A DNA stretch of 62,816 bases from Methylobacterium variabile (GTDB taxonomy: Bacteria; Pseudomonadota; Alphaproteobacteria; Rhizobiales; Beijerinckiaceae): assembly GCF_001043975.1 (NCBI RefSeq), contig NZ_LABY01000020.1:1-62816 (forward strand), in the 5' to 3' direction. The position numbers were made by a program, and so were the translations under genes. The stretch's first letter is position 1. Each line of letters starts with the position of its first letter. This document shows positions 28,801-38,269 of the stretch, piece by piece. The notes under the pieces were generated by a model. The model saw only the letters and a list, made by a program, of their open reading frames with translations. It ran no database searches and was not told the DNA's origin.

Positions 28801-29500
28801 ATGTCAGCTGGCGGGCCAGGTCGGCGAGGTCGGAGGCCGACACATCCACCGGCACCAGGGGCGCCGACTCGCCGGTGCCCGGGCCGCTCTCGTCGGGGCG
28901 GGCGATGTGGGCCGTGGCGAGGCCGCAGGCGGCGGCCGCCGCGAGGTCGGAGGAATGGGCCGCCACCATCATCACCTCGTCCGGCTGCAGCCGCAGCGCC
29001 TCGACGGCGCGCAGGTAGACGGCGGGCTTCGGCTTGTAGTCCTGGGCGAACTCGGCGCCGAGCACCGCGTCCCAGGGCAGGCGGTTGCGGCGGGCATGGG
29101 CGATGGCGAGCCGGACATGGGCGTTGGAGCAGGGCGCCAGCAGGTACCTGTCGCGCAGGGCGGCGAGGGCGTCGGGTATCTCGGGCCAGGCGTCGAGCCG
29201 GTGCCAGGCGAGGACCAGCTCGCGCCGGACCTCCGGCGGCACCGCCTCGCCGAGCCCCAGGTTGGCGAGCACGCCCTCCAGGCTCTCGCCGTGCAGGGTG
29301 TCGAGGTCGGCATAGGCCCGGGCGCCCTGGCGGATCGGCTCCATGCCGGGCTGGTAGCGGTCGCGCCAGGCTTGCGCGAAGGCGCCGCCGTCGAGGTCGG
29401 GCCGGAACGGCGCCAGGAGGCGGGACGCCTCGCGGGCGACGCCGCCGTGCCAGTCGAGCAGGGTGCCGAAGACGTCGAAGATCAGAGCCTGAATCGCCAT
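28799..29500 (-). CDS. Haloacid dehalogenase, type II
   Basis: 233 residues. The nucleophile Asp is in LIFDVFGTLLDWHGG near residue 9, with LAPCSNAHVRL (Ser/Asn), DYKPKPAVYLRA (Lys) and VMMVAAHSSDLAAA as the remaining motifs. The S-N and the DYKP-K-P patterns are those of L-2-haloacid dehalogenases, which release halide from 2-haloalkanoic acids through an ester intermediate. True substrates in plant-associated Methylobacterium are uncertain. It is monocistronic and convergent with clpB. Confidence 0.85.
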   Translation of the reverse strand: MAIQALIFDVFGTLLDWHGGVAREASRLLAPFRPDLDGGAFAQAWRDRYQPGMEPIRQGARAYADLDTLHGESLEGVLANLGLGEAVPPEVRRELVLAWHRLDAWPEIPDALAALRDRYLLAPCSNAHVRLAIAHARRNRLPWDAVLGAEFAQDYKPKPAVYLRAVEALRLQPDEVMMVAAHSSDLAAAAACGLATAHIARPDESGPGTGESAPLVPVDVSASDLADLARQLT

Positions 29501-29660
29501 GCGGGCCGCCTCCCGGGTTGGTCGTGCCGCTCCGGCTTATCGGTCCGGGCGCCGGCGCTTCAAGCCCATGGCCCCTGCAGCATCACCATCGGGTGAGCGG
29601 GCCCGCCCGAGGGCCCGGATCCGGCGGTCGTACACCATCTGTTAACGATGCCGTCAGAGC

Positions 29661-29879
29661 ATGTGCCGCATGTCGACCAGCCGCAAATCACCACCGCACC
29701 CGAAGCACGCAACCGTAATGCGAAACACCATCCTGCGCGATGAGATGAATACCTTGCGTCAGAAGCTGCGCACTCGGCCGACGATGATCGAGGAGTGGGA
29801 GCAGGCAATGCAGCGCGACGATTCGGCCGAGCGGGCCGTGAACCGGCTGACACAGCTGAAGGCCAGCGGCAAGATGTGA
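29661..29879 (+). CDS. Small helical protein, possibly coding
   Basis: Up to 72 residues, ATG 29661; internal ATGs at 29670 and 29718 are alternatives. The body is a charged helix (RDEMNTLRQKLRTRP, EEWEQAMQRDDSAERAVNRL) with no hydrophobic segment. There is no strong Shine-Dalgarno, so confidence is modest. No family recognised. Confidence 0.4.
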   Translation: MCRMSTSRKSPPHPKHATVMRNTILRDEMNTLRQKLRTRPTMIEEWEQAMQRDDSAERAVNRLTQLKASGKM

Positions 29880-30003
29880 CGAAGACTTTTCGCGGACGCA
29901 CGCAGGCGTCGCACCGGCGGGCTGGATTTCCCGCAAAAGTCACCGCAGGCGGCGAATGCGAGGCCTCGTGCCACCCGCGGATGACATGATCTGTCGAAGA
30001 CTT

Positions 30004-30034
30004 GACATCGGACCGCGCCGTTCGGTCCGATGTC
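30004..30034. terminator. 12-bp hairpin downstream of trpS
   Basis: GACATCGGACCG pairs exactly with CGGTCCGATGTC around a 7-base loop, 31 bp after the minus-strand trpS stop. No T-run on either strand, so termination would be weak or Rho-assisted. Confidence 0.5.
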
Positions 30035-30064
30035 TGACAGAGACAGGCTTCGGTCGGCCGCGGC

Positions 30065-31105
30065 TCAGCGCCGGCGCACGAAGCCGACGATGTCCTTGAC
30101 GGCGGCGATATTGGGAGCGGCGATCGCCTCGGCCCGGGCGGCGCCATCGGCCAGCACCGCGTCGATATGGCTGGGATCGGCGACGAGACGCTTCATCTCG
30201 GCGCCGACCGGCCCGAGCTTGGCCACCGCGAGGTCGACGAGCGCGCCCTTGAAGGCCGAGAACTGGGCGCCGCCGTAGTCGCGCAGCACGTCCTCGCGGC
30301 TCGCGTCGCTGAGCGCCGCGAAGATGCCGACGAGGTTGTCGGCCTCGGGCCGCTTCTCGAGGCCGGCGATCTCCGAGGGCAGGGGCTCGGCGTCGGTCTT
30401 GGCCTTGCGCACCTTCTGGGCGATGGCGTCGGCATCGTCGGTCAGGTTGATGCGCGAGTAGTCGGAGGGATCCGACTTCGACATCTTCTTGGTGCCGTCG
30501 CGCAGGCTCATCACCCGGGCGGCGGGCCCGCCGATCAGCGGCTCGGTGAGGGGGAAGAACGCCTCGCCGTGGCCCTGCTCACGAATCGCGCCCGCGAAGT
30601 CGTTGTTGAACTTCTGGGCGATGTCGCGGGTCAGCTCGAGGTGCTGCTTCTGGTCCTCGCCCACCGGCACGCGGGTGGCGCGGTAGGCCAGGATGTCGGC
30701 CGCCATCAGGACAGGATAGTCGTAGAGGCCGACGCTCGCGTTCTCGCGGTCCTTGCCGGCCTTCTCCTTGAACTGCGTCATGCGGTTGAGCCAGCCGAGA
30801 CGGGCGACGCAGTTGAAGATCCAGGCGAGCTCGGCGTGCTGCGGCACCTGGCTCTGGTTGAACACCACCGAGCGCGCCGGATCGATGCCCGCCGCCAGGA
30901 AGGCCGCGGTGACCTCGCGGATCTGCCGCGTCAGCTCGGCCGGGTCCTGCCAGACCGTGACGGCGTGCAGGTCGACCACGCAGTACAGGCACTCGAACTG
31001 CGCCTGCATGGCGACGAAGCGCTTGATCGCGCCGAGATAGTTGCCGAGGTGCAGGTTTCCGGTCGGCTGGACGCCGGAGAAGACCAGTTCCTTGAACGCG
31101 GGCAT
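30065..31105 (-). CDS. trpS: Tryptophanyl-tRNA synthetase
   Basis: 346 residues. Class I signatures: [12 protein letters not shown] (HIGH region, residues 14-25) and KKMSKSDPS (KMSKS, about residue 205). [15 protein letters not shown] and [22 protein letters not shown] are typical of bacterial TrpS. It charges tRNA-Trp in the cytoplasm. Confidence 0.96.
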   Translation of the reverse strand: MPAFKELVFSGVQPTGNLHLGNYLGAIKRFVAMQAQFECLYCVVDLHAVTVWQDPAELTRQIREVTAAFLAAGIDPARSVVFNQSQVPQHAELAWIFNCVARLGWLNRMTQFKEKAGKDRENASVGLYDYPVLMAADILAYRATRVPVGEDQKQHLELTRDIAQKFNNDFAGAIREQGHGEAFFPLTEPLIGGPAARVMSLRDGTKKMSKSDPSDYSRINLTDDADAIAQKVRKAKTDAEPLPSEIAGLEKRPEADNLVGIFAALSDASREDVLRDYGGAQFSAFKGALVDLAVAKLGPVGAEMKRLVADPSHIDAVLADGAARAEAIAAPNIAAVKDIVGFVRRR

Positions 31106-31195
31106 CGTGGTGTCGTCGTCCCCTGCCGAGGGCCGTGACGGTCCCGCGGGCGCGGCGTTCTGGACCGTTCCGGGAGGGGGGTCAAGCGCGAGGGA

Positions 31196-31930
31196 TCAGG
31201 GGTGAAGCGCGGCCGTTTCCCGCGGCACGCGCGACCCGGTCCGGGCCTGCCCGGTGGGGCAGAGATCGAGCACGGCGCAGGTCCCGCAGGCCGGGTTGCG
31301 ATGGAAGCAGCAGCGCTGCCCGTGCAGCATCAGCACCTCGTGGTTGTCGTAGAGGGCTTGCGCGTCCCAGTCCGCCGGCAGCTGCGCGCGGAGGATGGCG
31401 TGCGCGGGCCCGACATCGACCTTCGGGCCGATCAGCCCGGTGCGCTGGGCGACGCGGTGATGGTGGCTGTCGACGGGCAGCGCCGGCATCCGGAGCGCGC
31501 TGAACGACAGCACCGCCGCGCTGGTCTTCGGCCCGATCCCGGGGATCGCCTCGAGCCAGGCCCGGGCCTCCGGCACCGGCATCTCGCGCAGGAAGCCGAG
31601 ATCGAGGCTCCCGGCGCGCTCCCGCACCGCGCGCAGCACCGCCTGGATCCGCGGCGCCTTCAGCTCCGGCCAGGTCACCCCGGCGATCAGCGCCTGGACC
31701 TCCTCGGTCGGCGCCGTGACGAGCGAGTCCCAGTCGTTGAAGCGCGCCCGCAGGGCCTTGAAGGCGCGGCCCGAGTCGGCGTTGCGGGTGCGGTGAGAGA
31801 GGAGCGAGGAGATCAGCTCGCTCACCGGGTCGAGGTCGTGGAAGTAGGGAATCGGGCAGTGATAGACCCCGCACAGGCGGCGGTGGATGGCGAGGGCCTT
31901 CTCGGCGAGGTCGGCGGGCGCGGGGCTCAT
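31196..31930 (-). CDS. Endonuclease III-like DNA glycosylase
   Basis: 244 residues. It has the helix-hairpin-helix GPD core: AIPGIGPKTSAAVL with the catalytic Lys135, and LPVDSHHHRVAQRTGLI with the catalytic Asp154. An iron-sulfur loop follows with C208-x6-C215-x2-C218-x5-C224, the Nth spacing. It probably removes oxidised pyrimidines from DNA. It differs from canonical Nth in the SELISSLLSHRTRNADSGRAF region, where Nth has LLSAQATD. It may therefore be a diverged second paralogue, so I do not assign the gene name nth. Confidence 0.85.
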   Translation of the reverse strand: MSPAPADLAEKALAIHRRLCGVYHCPIPYFHDLDPVSELISSLLSHRTRNADSGRAFKALRARFNDWDSLVTAPTEEVQALIAGVTWPELKAPRIQAVLRAVRERAGSLDLGFLREMPVPEARAWLEAIPGIGPKTSAAVLSFSALRMPALPVDSHHHRVAQRTGLIGPKVDVGPAHAILRAQLPADWDAQALYDNHEVLMLHGQRCCFHRNPACGTCAVLDLCPTGQARTGSRVPRETAALHP

Positions 31931-31996
31931 GACGACGAGAATCCCCGGCGCCCCGCTCCCGTTCCGGGTGCGGCACCACGTCCCGGATGACGGGGC

Positions 31997-32635
31997 CTAT
32001 GCTTGCTCCGACTTGGGCAGCGCCGCCCCGGTCTCGTCCTTCTTGCGCTCGTGGCGCAGCAGCAGCGGGGTCTGGGCCAGCGCGAACGCAATGGTGAGCG
32101 GCATGATGCCGAACACCTTGAAGCCGACCCAGAAATCCGTGGTCTGCGTGCGCCAGACCACCTCGTTCAGCGCCGCCAGCACGAAGAAGAACAGCCCCCA
32201 GCGGAAGGTGAGCTTGCGCCAGCCCTCCTGGGTCAGGTCGAACACGCTGTCGAGGACGAGCGCCAGCAGCGGCCGGCCGAAGGCGAGGCCGCCGAGCAGC
32301 ACCGCCCCGAACAGGCTGTTCACGATCGTGGGCTTGAGCTTGATGAACAGCTCGTCCTGCAGGACCAGGGTGAGGCCGCCGAACACCACCACGACGGCAC
32401 CGGAGACGAGCGGCATGATCGGCAGCCGCCGCACCCAGGCGTAGTGGACCGCCAGCGCCGCCAGGGTCGCGGCGATGAACAGGCCGGTCGCCACGAACAG
32501 GCGCTGGTCGGCGGCGAACCCGAGCCGGTCGCCGTAGGCGTTGCCGAGGAAGAACACCCCGAGCGGTCCCAGCTCCAGGGCGAGCTTGGCGAGGGGGGGC
32601 AGGTGGACCTGCGGCGGGACGGCTTCGATCTGCAT
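31997..32635 (-). CDS. yciB: Inner-membrane protein YciB/IspA family
   Basis: 212 residues from ATG 32635 with five to six membrane segments. Family landmarks: [15 protein letters not shown] near the start, [36 protein letters not shown], and [17 protein letters not shown] near the end. YciB is needed for envelope integrity and septation in some bacteria. The charged C-terminal tail ([10 protein letters not shown]) is cytoplasmic. Confidence 0.9.
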   Translation of the reverse strand: MQIEAVPPQVHLPPLAKLALELGPLGVFFLGNAYGDRLGFAADQRLFVATGLFIAATLAALAVHYAWVRRLPIMPLVSGAVVVVFGGLTLVLQDELFIKLKPTIVNSLFGAVLLGGLAFGRPLLALVLDSVFDLTQEGWRKLTFRWGLFFFVLAALNEVVWRTQTTDFWVGFKVFGIMPLTIAFALAQTPLLLRHERKKDETGAALPKSEQA

Positions 32636-32837
32636 GGGGCGGGGGCGACGCTCCTCTCGACGCGCGTGCGGTCGGCTCACGGTACAGGTGGACCCGCGCG
32701 GCGCCTCGCGCAACGGCACGCGAGGCCATAGACCGCCGCGGCCGATCGATCCATCCCCGGCCCTTGCCCCGGACCGTTACCTCGCACCCTTGCCCCGGGG
32801 CCGTCGCCGGTCATCCGCCGCGGCCGACCCCGAACGC

Positions 32838-33077
32838 CTACCGGGCCTCCGCCTCGGTCCGGAGCGCGGCGGTGCGGCGGCGCTCGCAGGCGACCTTCAG
32901 GTAGGTCTCGCGCCCGCGCAGGAAGCCGCTCTGCGCCGCCAGGGTCTCGCCCTGCATCAGGCAGGCCGTCGGCGTGGGCGCCGGAGCGACCGCCACGTCG
33001 AGAGCCGTCTCGCGCGAGCAATCCGGTGCCGCCAGGGTGCTGGCGCAGACCAGCGCGACGGTGAGAAAATCCGCCAT
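32838..33077 (-). CDS. Small exported cysteine-containing protein of unknown function
   Basis: 79 residues from ATG 33077, with GGAGG 5 bp upstream, an excellent ribosome site. A short signal (MADFLTVALVCASTLAAPDC) with a Cys near its end could also be a lipoprotein-like start. The rest has TACLMQGETLAAQSGFLRG and KVACERRR, giving two further cysteines likely to be disulfide-bonded. No family recognised. Confidence 0.7.
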   Translation of the reverse strand: MADFLTVALVCASTLAAPDCSRETALDVAVAPAPTPTACLMQGETLAAQSGFLRGRETYLKVACERRRTAALRTEAEAR

Positions 33078-33256
33078 GCCACCTCCACCGGCCGCTCGCG
33101 ATCCGAGTCAGGCGGAGATCCGGGACCGGACGGACGCTCGCGCCGCGCTGACGGGCGAGACGGGAGCGATTCGCGTGCCAGGATTGGACGAAGGTCGAAG
33201 GCTGCGACCTCATGTTGCAGCGCAGCAACGACCCCGCGTGCCGGCCTCGCGCCGCC

Positions 33257-34276
33257 TCAGCGCAGGTCGTTCCACCAGCCGGCGAAGCTCTGCCGGGGGA
33301 GGGCGTCTTGCCCCCCTTCCTCCCGCCCGAGGCGCCGGAACTCGCTCGGCGAGAGGCCGTAGGCCACCTTGAAGGCGCGGCTGCAATCGGACTCGCTCGA
33401 GAAGCCGCAGCGATAGGCGAGATCCGCGATCCGGCCGCCCTCGTCCGGCTGCGCCAGCAGGGTTCGCAGCTGCGCCAGCCGACGGGTCCGGATGTAGCGG
33501 GCGACGCCGCCGCTCGGCTCGAAGGCGCGGTAGAGCACGGAGCGCGACACGCCGATGCCCTTGGCCACCGCGTCCGGCGTGGCCGCCGGGTGGGCGTCGA
33601 TGTACTGGCGCGCCCGCCGGCGGCAGGCGGCGGAGGTCGCCGTCTGCACCGCCTCCGCCCCTTGCGGGTCGTGGCCCGAGAGGGCGAGGCCGAGGAGTTC
33701 CGAGGTGACCCGCGCGAGGCGCTGGCGGTCGCCCGGCCCGTGGAGGTGCAGGTCGCCGAGGAGCGAGCCGAGAAAGCCGGCGAGGAGGCGGGACCGGTCC
33801 TGCGGCAGGACGGCGCCGTGCAGCCGCCCGGTTTCGGGCATGGCCGCCTCGACCTCGCCGCGGGGAACCGACAGCGTGAGCACGCGGGCCGAGGCCGCGC
33901 GCGTCTCCATCGGCCGGTTCATGTCGATGAGGGCGATCTCCCCGGGCCCGGCGGTCCGGACGCCCCCGGGCGTGCCGACCGCCAGGGCGCCGTCGAGGAC
34001 GAGCTGCGCCGTGAAGTGGTCGAAGCCGTCGCGGACGACCCGCCGGGGCGAGCGGACGTGGGCGACCCCCTGCATCCGCCGGTCGAACAGGATCATGCCG
34101 TGGAGGCGCTGGGCCGTGACCTCGACCGCGAAGGCGCCGTCGAGCCGCACCACATCCGCCACCATCGCGTAGAGGTCGTGATACGCGCCGAACCCGTCCT
34201 GCCCGGACGGAGCGGCGGCACAGGTCGAGAACCGCAGGCCCGCCTCGCGGCGGGACCTGGCTACTTCCTCAGGCAT
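33257..34276 (-). CDS. AraC-family transcriptional regulator
   Basis: 339 residues. The N-terminal 200 residues fit the AraC_binding_2-like effector domain (VVRDGFDHFTAQLVLDG, PGEIALIDMNRPM). The C-terminal 100 residues form two helix-turn-helix motifs: DAVAKGIGVSRSVLYRAFEPSGG and IADLAYRCGFSSESDCSRAFKVAYGLSPSEFR, the AraC/XylS signature. It probably responds to a small aromatic or sugar ligand. Its only neighbours are the small exported gene and the divergent phosphatase, so a target is not evident. Confidence 0.9.
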   Translation of the reverse strand: MPEEVARSRREAGLRFSTCAAAPSGQDGFGAYHDLYAMVADVVRLDGAFAVEVTAQRLHGMILFDRRMQGVAHVRSPRRVVRDGFDHFTAQLVLDGALAVGTPGGVRTAGPGEIALIDMNRPMETRAASARVLTLSVPRGEVEAAMPETGRLHGAVLPQDRSRLLAGFLGSLLGDLHLHGPGDRQRLARVTSELLGLALSGHDPQGAEAVQTATSAACRRRARQYIDAHPAATPDAVAKGIGVSRSVLYRAFEPSGGVARYIRTRRLAQLRTLLAQPDEGGRIADLAYRCGFSSESDCSRAFKVAYGLSPSEFRRLGREEGGQDALPRQSFAGWWNDLR

Positions 34277-34579
34277 AGCTCACTCGATCGTCTTGTCACA
34301 CCAAGGCGTTAAGGCGAGAAGACCGCGACAGGCAAGAACGAAAGCGCCTCCGTTCCCCGCCGGCTCCGACGCCCCAGCGTTGCGCCTCGCCCCGCTCGAG
34401 GACGGCGCCGGCCCGGATGTCCGTGCGGCGCCAGGCCGGGGTGCTGACGGAGTGCCGGACGCGACCTCGTCTCGATTTCTCGACCAGCCGTCCCGGGTTT
34501 CCGCTGCGGGGTCGACGACGACGACAGCTGCGGGTTGGATCGCATGCGCCGCTCATCGTCTGAGAAAACCGACACGTCC
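34277..34579. other. Intergenic region, 303 bp
   Basis: Divergent region between the AraC regulator and the phosphatase gene. It has an AT-richer part near 34280-34320, adjacent to the regulator start, where autoregulatory sites would be expected. I found no clear repeat or reading frame. Confidence 0.35.
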
Positions 34580-35245
34580 ATGGACGAGCTGACCTACGCC
34601 ATCGGCGACTTGCACGGTTGCGCGGAGGCGCTCGAGAGCCTGCTCGACCGGATCGAGGCGCACGGCGCGGGCCGGCGGCGGCTGGTCTTCCTCGGCGACT
34701 ACATCGACAAGGGCTCCGAGAGCGCCCGGGTGATCGGCATCCTCAGGCGGCTCCAGGCGCAGGACCCCGACGCGATCGTGTGCCTGATGGGCAACCGGGA
34801 ATCGGCCCTGCTGCGGGCCGTGCACGACCCGCGCCGGGCCGAGGAGTGGATCAGGACCGGGGGCCGCCGGACCCTCGAATCCTACGGCGTCGCGCGCGCC
34901 GCGGACCTTCCGGCGCCGGAGCTGGGCTGGATCGCCGGGCTGAAGACCGTGCACGAGGACGCCCTGCGCTACTACGTCCACGCGGGCTTCCGGCCGGGCC
35001 GTCCCGGCATCGATCCGAGCGTGAAGGCCCGCCTGTGGATCCGCGAGCCGTTCCTGTCCGCCGAGTACGATTTCGGCAAGCACGTCGTCCACGGGCACAC
35101 GCCGTGCAGCACGGGCACCCCGGACATCCACCGGTACCGCACCAACCTCGACACCGACGTGGTGCGGACCGGCCGCCTGACGGCCGCCGTCTTCGACCGG
35201 ATCCACCCCGGCCCGATCGCGTTCCTGCAGTCGCAGCGCGCCTGA
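34580..35245 (+). CDS. PPP-type serine/threonine phosphatase or diadenosine tetraphosphatase
   Basis: 221 residues from ATG 34580; ATG 34544 is in frame. Motifs GDLHGCAEALE (residues 9-19), FLGDYIDKGSESA (38-50), GNRE at 71-74, and VVHGHTP near residue 166 are the PPP series. Two deviations from the usual pattern are visible: DRG is DKG, and the GNHE His is Arg73. In PPP enzymes that His coordinates a metal or acts as an acid. Either the subfamily uses a changed centre or activity is reduced. Cytoplasmic. Confidence 0.8.
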   Translation: MDELTYAIGDLHGCAEALESLLDRIEAHGAGRRRLVFLGDYIDKGSESARVIGILRRLQAQDPDAIVCLMGNRESALLRAVHDPRRAEEWIRTGGRRTLESYGVARAADLPAPELGWIAGLKTVHEDALRYYVHAGFRPGRPGIDPSVKARLWIREPFLSAEYDFGKHVVHGHTPCSTGTPDIHRYRTNLDTDVVRTGRLTAAVFDRIHPGPIAFLQSQRA

Positions 35246-35381
35246 TCCGCGCGTTCGCCGGAAACGGAACAGGAACGGGCGGGCCGGATTTTGCGCCTTG
35301 ACGCAGGCACGCCCAGAGGCTCTAAAGACCCGCCCGTCGTCGGGCAGCTCGTGTTTGCGTTTCAAGGGCTTGCAGGCCCTC

Positions 35382-35456
<75 letters not shown>

Positions 35457-35605
35457 GCCATCCCGGACCGACCAGTACGAGCCCCGACGTGGCGAGCCCG
35501 AGACGTCGAGGCCCGCTCAGCGGCAGTCCGTCACGCGAGGCGCCGGGCGGCACGGATCCTGCCAAGGCGATGGCCGGGGGCGCGAGCACGAGGTAGATCA
35601 TCAGC

Positions 35606-36607
35606 ATGACCGCACTCCCCAAGGTGGCCTTCATCGGCACCGGCGGCACGATCTCGTCGGTGGGCCGGGACGGCCTGGACATTCTCGACTACACCGCCAG
35701 CGGTGAGCGCCTGGAGGCGGAGGAGATCCTCGCGCGGGTGCCGGAGGTCCGCGCGGTGGCCGAGGTGGTGCCGGTGCGCTACCGGGCGGTGACGAGCCCG
35801 GGCATCGGCTTCTCCGACTGGCGGAGGCTGGTCCTGCTCTGCGAGCAGCTGGCGGCGGAGCATCCGGACCTCGCCGGCATCGTGATCGGGCACGGCACCG
35901 CCACCCTGGAGGAGACCGCCTACGCGCTCGGCCTCACCCTGACCGTCGACCTGCCGGTGGTGCTGGTCGGCTCGCAGCGGCCGATCAGCGCCCTGTCGAG
36001 CGATGCGGGCCTCAACCTCGTCGCCGCCCTGCGCACGGCGGCGGCGCCGGCCTCCCGCGGGCGGGGCGTGCTGGTGGTGCTCAACGACGAGATCCAGGCC
36101 GCCCGCGAGGTGACCAAGACCTCGGTCGCCCGGCTCCAGACCTTCCGGACGCCGGATTTCGGCGTGCTCGGCCAGGTCGACGGCCCGCACGTGCGCTACT
36201 ACCGCCGGCCGGAGCGCCGCCACGCCCCCGGCACGCCGTTCGACATCCGCGCCCTCGACGCCCTGCCGCGGGTCGACATCTCCTACGCCTACGCGGATGC
36301 CGACGGCACGGCGGTGCGGGCCTTCGTGGCGGCGGGCGCCCGCGGCCTCGTCTCGGCGGGGCTCGCCCCCGGCATGACCCCGCCGGCCGAGGCCGACGCC
36401 CTGGGGAGGGCCGTCGCCGCCGGCGTGACGGTGGTGCAGTCGACCCGGGCCGGCAGCGGGGCGGTGCCGGAGACCACCCGGCTCGCCGAGCTCGGCATCC
36501 TGAGCGCCGACAACCTCACGCCGCAGAAGGCCCGCATCCTGCTGGCCCTCGCCCTCACGGTGACCCGCGACCCCGCCGCCCTGGCGGAGATCTTCGCCAC
36601 CTACTGA
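35606..36607 (+). CDS. L-asparaginase family protein
   Basis: 333 residues. The N-terminal nucleophile Thr15 is in FIGTGGTISSVG and the second active-site segment is GHGTATLEETAY at 96-107, with Thr98. In the classic enzymes this is GTDTMEET, where the Asp is a substrate or catalytic residue; here it is Ala99. The C-terminal region has TRAGSGAVPE and NLTPQKARILLALAL, both typical of the family. There is no signal peptide, so cytoplasmic. It probably hydrolyses asparagine or a related amide. ATG 35606 has GAGG about 12 bp upstream. Confidence 0.87.
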   Translation: MTALPKVAFIGTGGTISSVGRDGLDILDYTASGERLEAEEILARVPEVRAVAEVVPVRYRAVTSPGIGFSDWRRLVLLCEQLAAEHPDLAGIVIGHGTATLEETAYALGLTLTVDLPVVLVGSQRPISALSSDAGLNLVAALRTAAAPASRGRGVLVVLNDEIQAAREVTKTSVARLQTFRTPDFGVLGQVDGPHVRYYRRPERRHAPGTPFDIRALDALPRVDISYAYADADGTAVRAFVAAGARGLVSAGLAPGMTPPAEADALGRAVAAGVTVVQSTRAGSGAVPETTRLAELGILSADNLTPQKARILLALALTVTRDPAALAEIFATY

Positions 36608-36633
36608 CGCCGGGCCGGGGCGCTTCGAGGTGG

Positions 36634-36718
36634 GAAGCGGCCGGTTTCGCGGCGAAAACCTGCGACAGGCCCGGGACATCGGCGGACGAAGCGTTGGCTT
36701 GCCCCCGCAAGTCGGCTT
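36634..36718 (+). repeat. Interspersed repeat-like element, copy A
   Basis: An 85-bp stretch beginning GAAGCGG and containing GGCGAAAACCTGCGAC and GACGAAGCGTTGGC aligns with a copy at 41366-41453 with only small gaps (roughly two-thirds identical by eye). It is intergenic, between the asparaginase and the TrmO-like gene. It could be a REP-like family element of this genus. Confidence 0.45.
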
Positions 36719-36839
36719 AGGGTTCCCTTGCCGGACCTGGCGACTGCCCCCGCGGGTCGGTCCGGCGGCAGGTCGGGCCGGCGCAGTCTGAACACCTCCG
36801 TCGAGGCCCGGCCTGCTCGCGAGGGGAGGGAGCCGCCGC

Positions 36840-37340
36840 ATGGTGCGCCTGAACGAGATCCGGGCTGGCGAGGTCGCGGTGGAGGCGCCGAGCCCGACGG
36901 ATGCCGGGCTCGTCTTCATCGGCCGCATCCGCACCCCCTGGACCGACCGCCTCGGCTGCCCGCGCCAGGGCCGGGCGGACGGGCCGGCCTGCCGGATCGA
37001 GGTGTTTCCCCCCTGGCGCGAGGCCCTGGACGGCGTCGCGCTCTACGAGCGCCTCGAGGTGCTCTACTGGCTCGACCGCTCCCGGCGGGACCTGGTGCGC
37101 CAGAGCCCGGCCAACGACGGCACCACCCGGGGCACCTTCTCGCTGCGCTCGCCGGTGCGGCCTAACCCGATCGGCACGAGCATCGTCACGCTGATCGGGG
37201 TCGAGGAGGGCGTGCTGCACGTGCGCGGCCTCGACTGCCTCGACGGGACGCCGCTCCTCGACATCAAGCCCGACCGCCGGCTGTTCACCCCCCTGGCGCC
37301 CCCCCAGCCCGGGGACGCGGAGATCGGGACCGAGGCGTGA
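36840..37340 (+). CDS. trmO: TrmO/TsaA-like tRNA (t6A37)-methyltransferase
   Basis: 166 residues. Family motifs: [15 protein letters not shown] near residue 21, [44 protein letters not shown] and [10 protein letters not shown] near the C-terminus. These match TrmO, which N6-methylates t6A37 of tRNA-Thr. Its stop overlaps the next gene's GTG start by GTGA (37337-37340), coupling it to a quinoprotein-relay hydrolase. A nearby tRNA-Thr is coincidental as far as I can tell. Confidence 0.83.
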   Translation: MVRLNEIRAGEVAVEAPSPTDAGLVFIGRIRTPWTDRLGCPRQGRADGPACRIEVFPPWREALDGVALYERLEVLYWLDRSRRDLVRQSPANDGTTRGTFSLRSPVRPNPIGTSIVTLIGVEEGVLHVRGLDCLDGTPLLDIKPDRRLFTPLAPPQPGDAEIGTEA

Positions 37341-38269
37341 GGGCGGCGGCTGCCCTCGTCCTCCTGCTGGCTCTCCTCGGGGGCCCGGCCCGGGCCGGAG
37401 AGGCGCCGGAGGGGGCGACGCCTCTCCCGATGCAGGAAGTCGCCCCCGGGATCTTTGTCTACGCGGCGCCCTACGCCCTCGCCGGGCGCGGCAATGCCGG
37501 CGCCATCGCCAATGTCGGCTTCGTCATCGGCCGCGACGCGGTCGCGGTGATCGACACAGGCGGCAGCCTGCGGGCGGGGCAGCGCCTCCTCGCGGCGCTC
37601 CGGCAGCGCACCGCCCTGCCGGTGCGCTACGTCATCAACACCCACGTCCATCCCGACCACGTGCTCGGCAACGCCGCCTTCGCCGGGGAGGGGACGACCT
37701 TCGTCGGTCACCAGGCCCTGCCGGAGGCCCTGGCGGCGCGGGCGGAAGGATACCTGCGGGCCAATGCCGACCTCATCGGCCCAGACTTCGCAGGTACCCG
37801 CATCGTGCCCCCGACGCGGCTGGTCTCGGACACCCTCGGCCTCGACCTCGGCGGGCGGGTGCTGCACCTCGAGGCCTGGCCGACCGCCCACACCAACAGC
37901 GACCTGACGGTGCGCGACGAGGCGACCGACACCTGGTTCCTCGGCGACCTGCTGTTCGTCGGCCACGTGCCGGCCCTCGACGGGCGGCTCTCCGGCTGGA
38001 TCGCGGTGCTGCGCCGGCTCGGCGCGCGGCCCGCCGCCCGGGTCGTGCCCGGCCACGGCCCCGCCGCCGTCCCGTGGCCGGCCGCCGCAGGCCCGATCGC
38101 CCGCTACCTCGCGGACCTCGAGATGCAGGTCCGGGCGATGGTGCGAGACGGGACGCCGATCGGGGAGGCCGGCCGCGCCGCCGCCGGCGCGGCGCGGGAC
38201 TGGGCCCTGTTCGACGACTTCAATCCCCGCAACGCCACCGCCGCCTACCAGGAGCTGGAGTGGGAGTAG
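37337..38269 (+). CDS. Quinoprotein relay system zinc metallohydrolase
   Basis: 310 residues from GTG 37337, translationally coupled to trmO. A signal peptide occupies about residues 1-20 ([16 protein letters not shown]). The zinc site of the metallo-beta-lactamase fold is [12 protein letters not shown] (HxHxDH) near residue 95, followed by [16 protein letters not shown] and VVPGHGPA. It resembles the periplasmic metallohydrolases found beside PQQ dehydrogenases in methylotrophs, whose substrate is unknown. It lies 428 bp upstream of xoxF on the same strand. Confidence 0.82.
   Translation: MRAAAALVLLLALLGGPARAGEAPEGATPLPMQEVAPGIFVYAAPYALAGRGNAGAIANVGFVIGRDAVAVIDTGGSLRAGQRLLAALRQRTALPVRYVINTHVHPDHVLGNAAFAGEGTTFVGHQALPEALAARAEGYLRANADLIGPDFAGTRIVPPTRLVSDTLGLDLGGRVLHLEAWPTAHTNSDLTVRDEATDTWFLGDLLFVGHVPALDGRLSGWIAVLRRLGARPAARVVPGHGPAAVPWPAAAGPIARYLADLEMQVRAMVRDGTPIGEAGRAAAGAARDWALFDDFNPRNATAAYQELEWE

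Noticed and set aside
33213..33229. GTTGC-N6-GCAAC near the small exported gene, compared with the xoxF dyad
   Set aside because: Half-sites match but spacing differs (6 versus 3) and it is not repeated, so I do not treat it as the same operator.
34293..34592. 99-residue plus-strand frame before the phosphatase
   Set aside because: Low-complexity Ala/Pro/Thr/Arg composition, no Shine-Dalgarno, no motif; typical of GC-rich noise.
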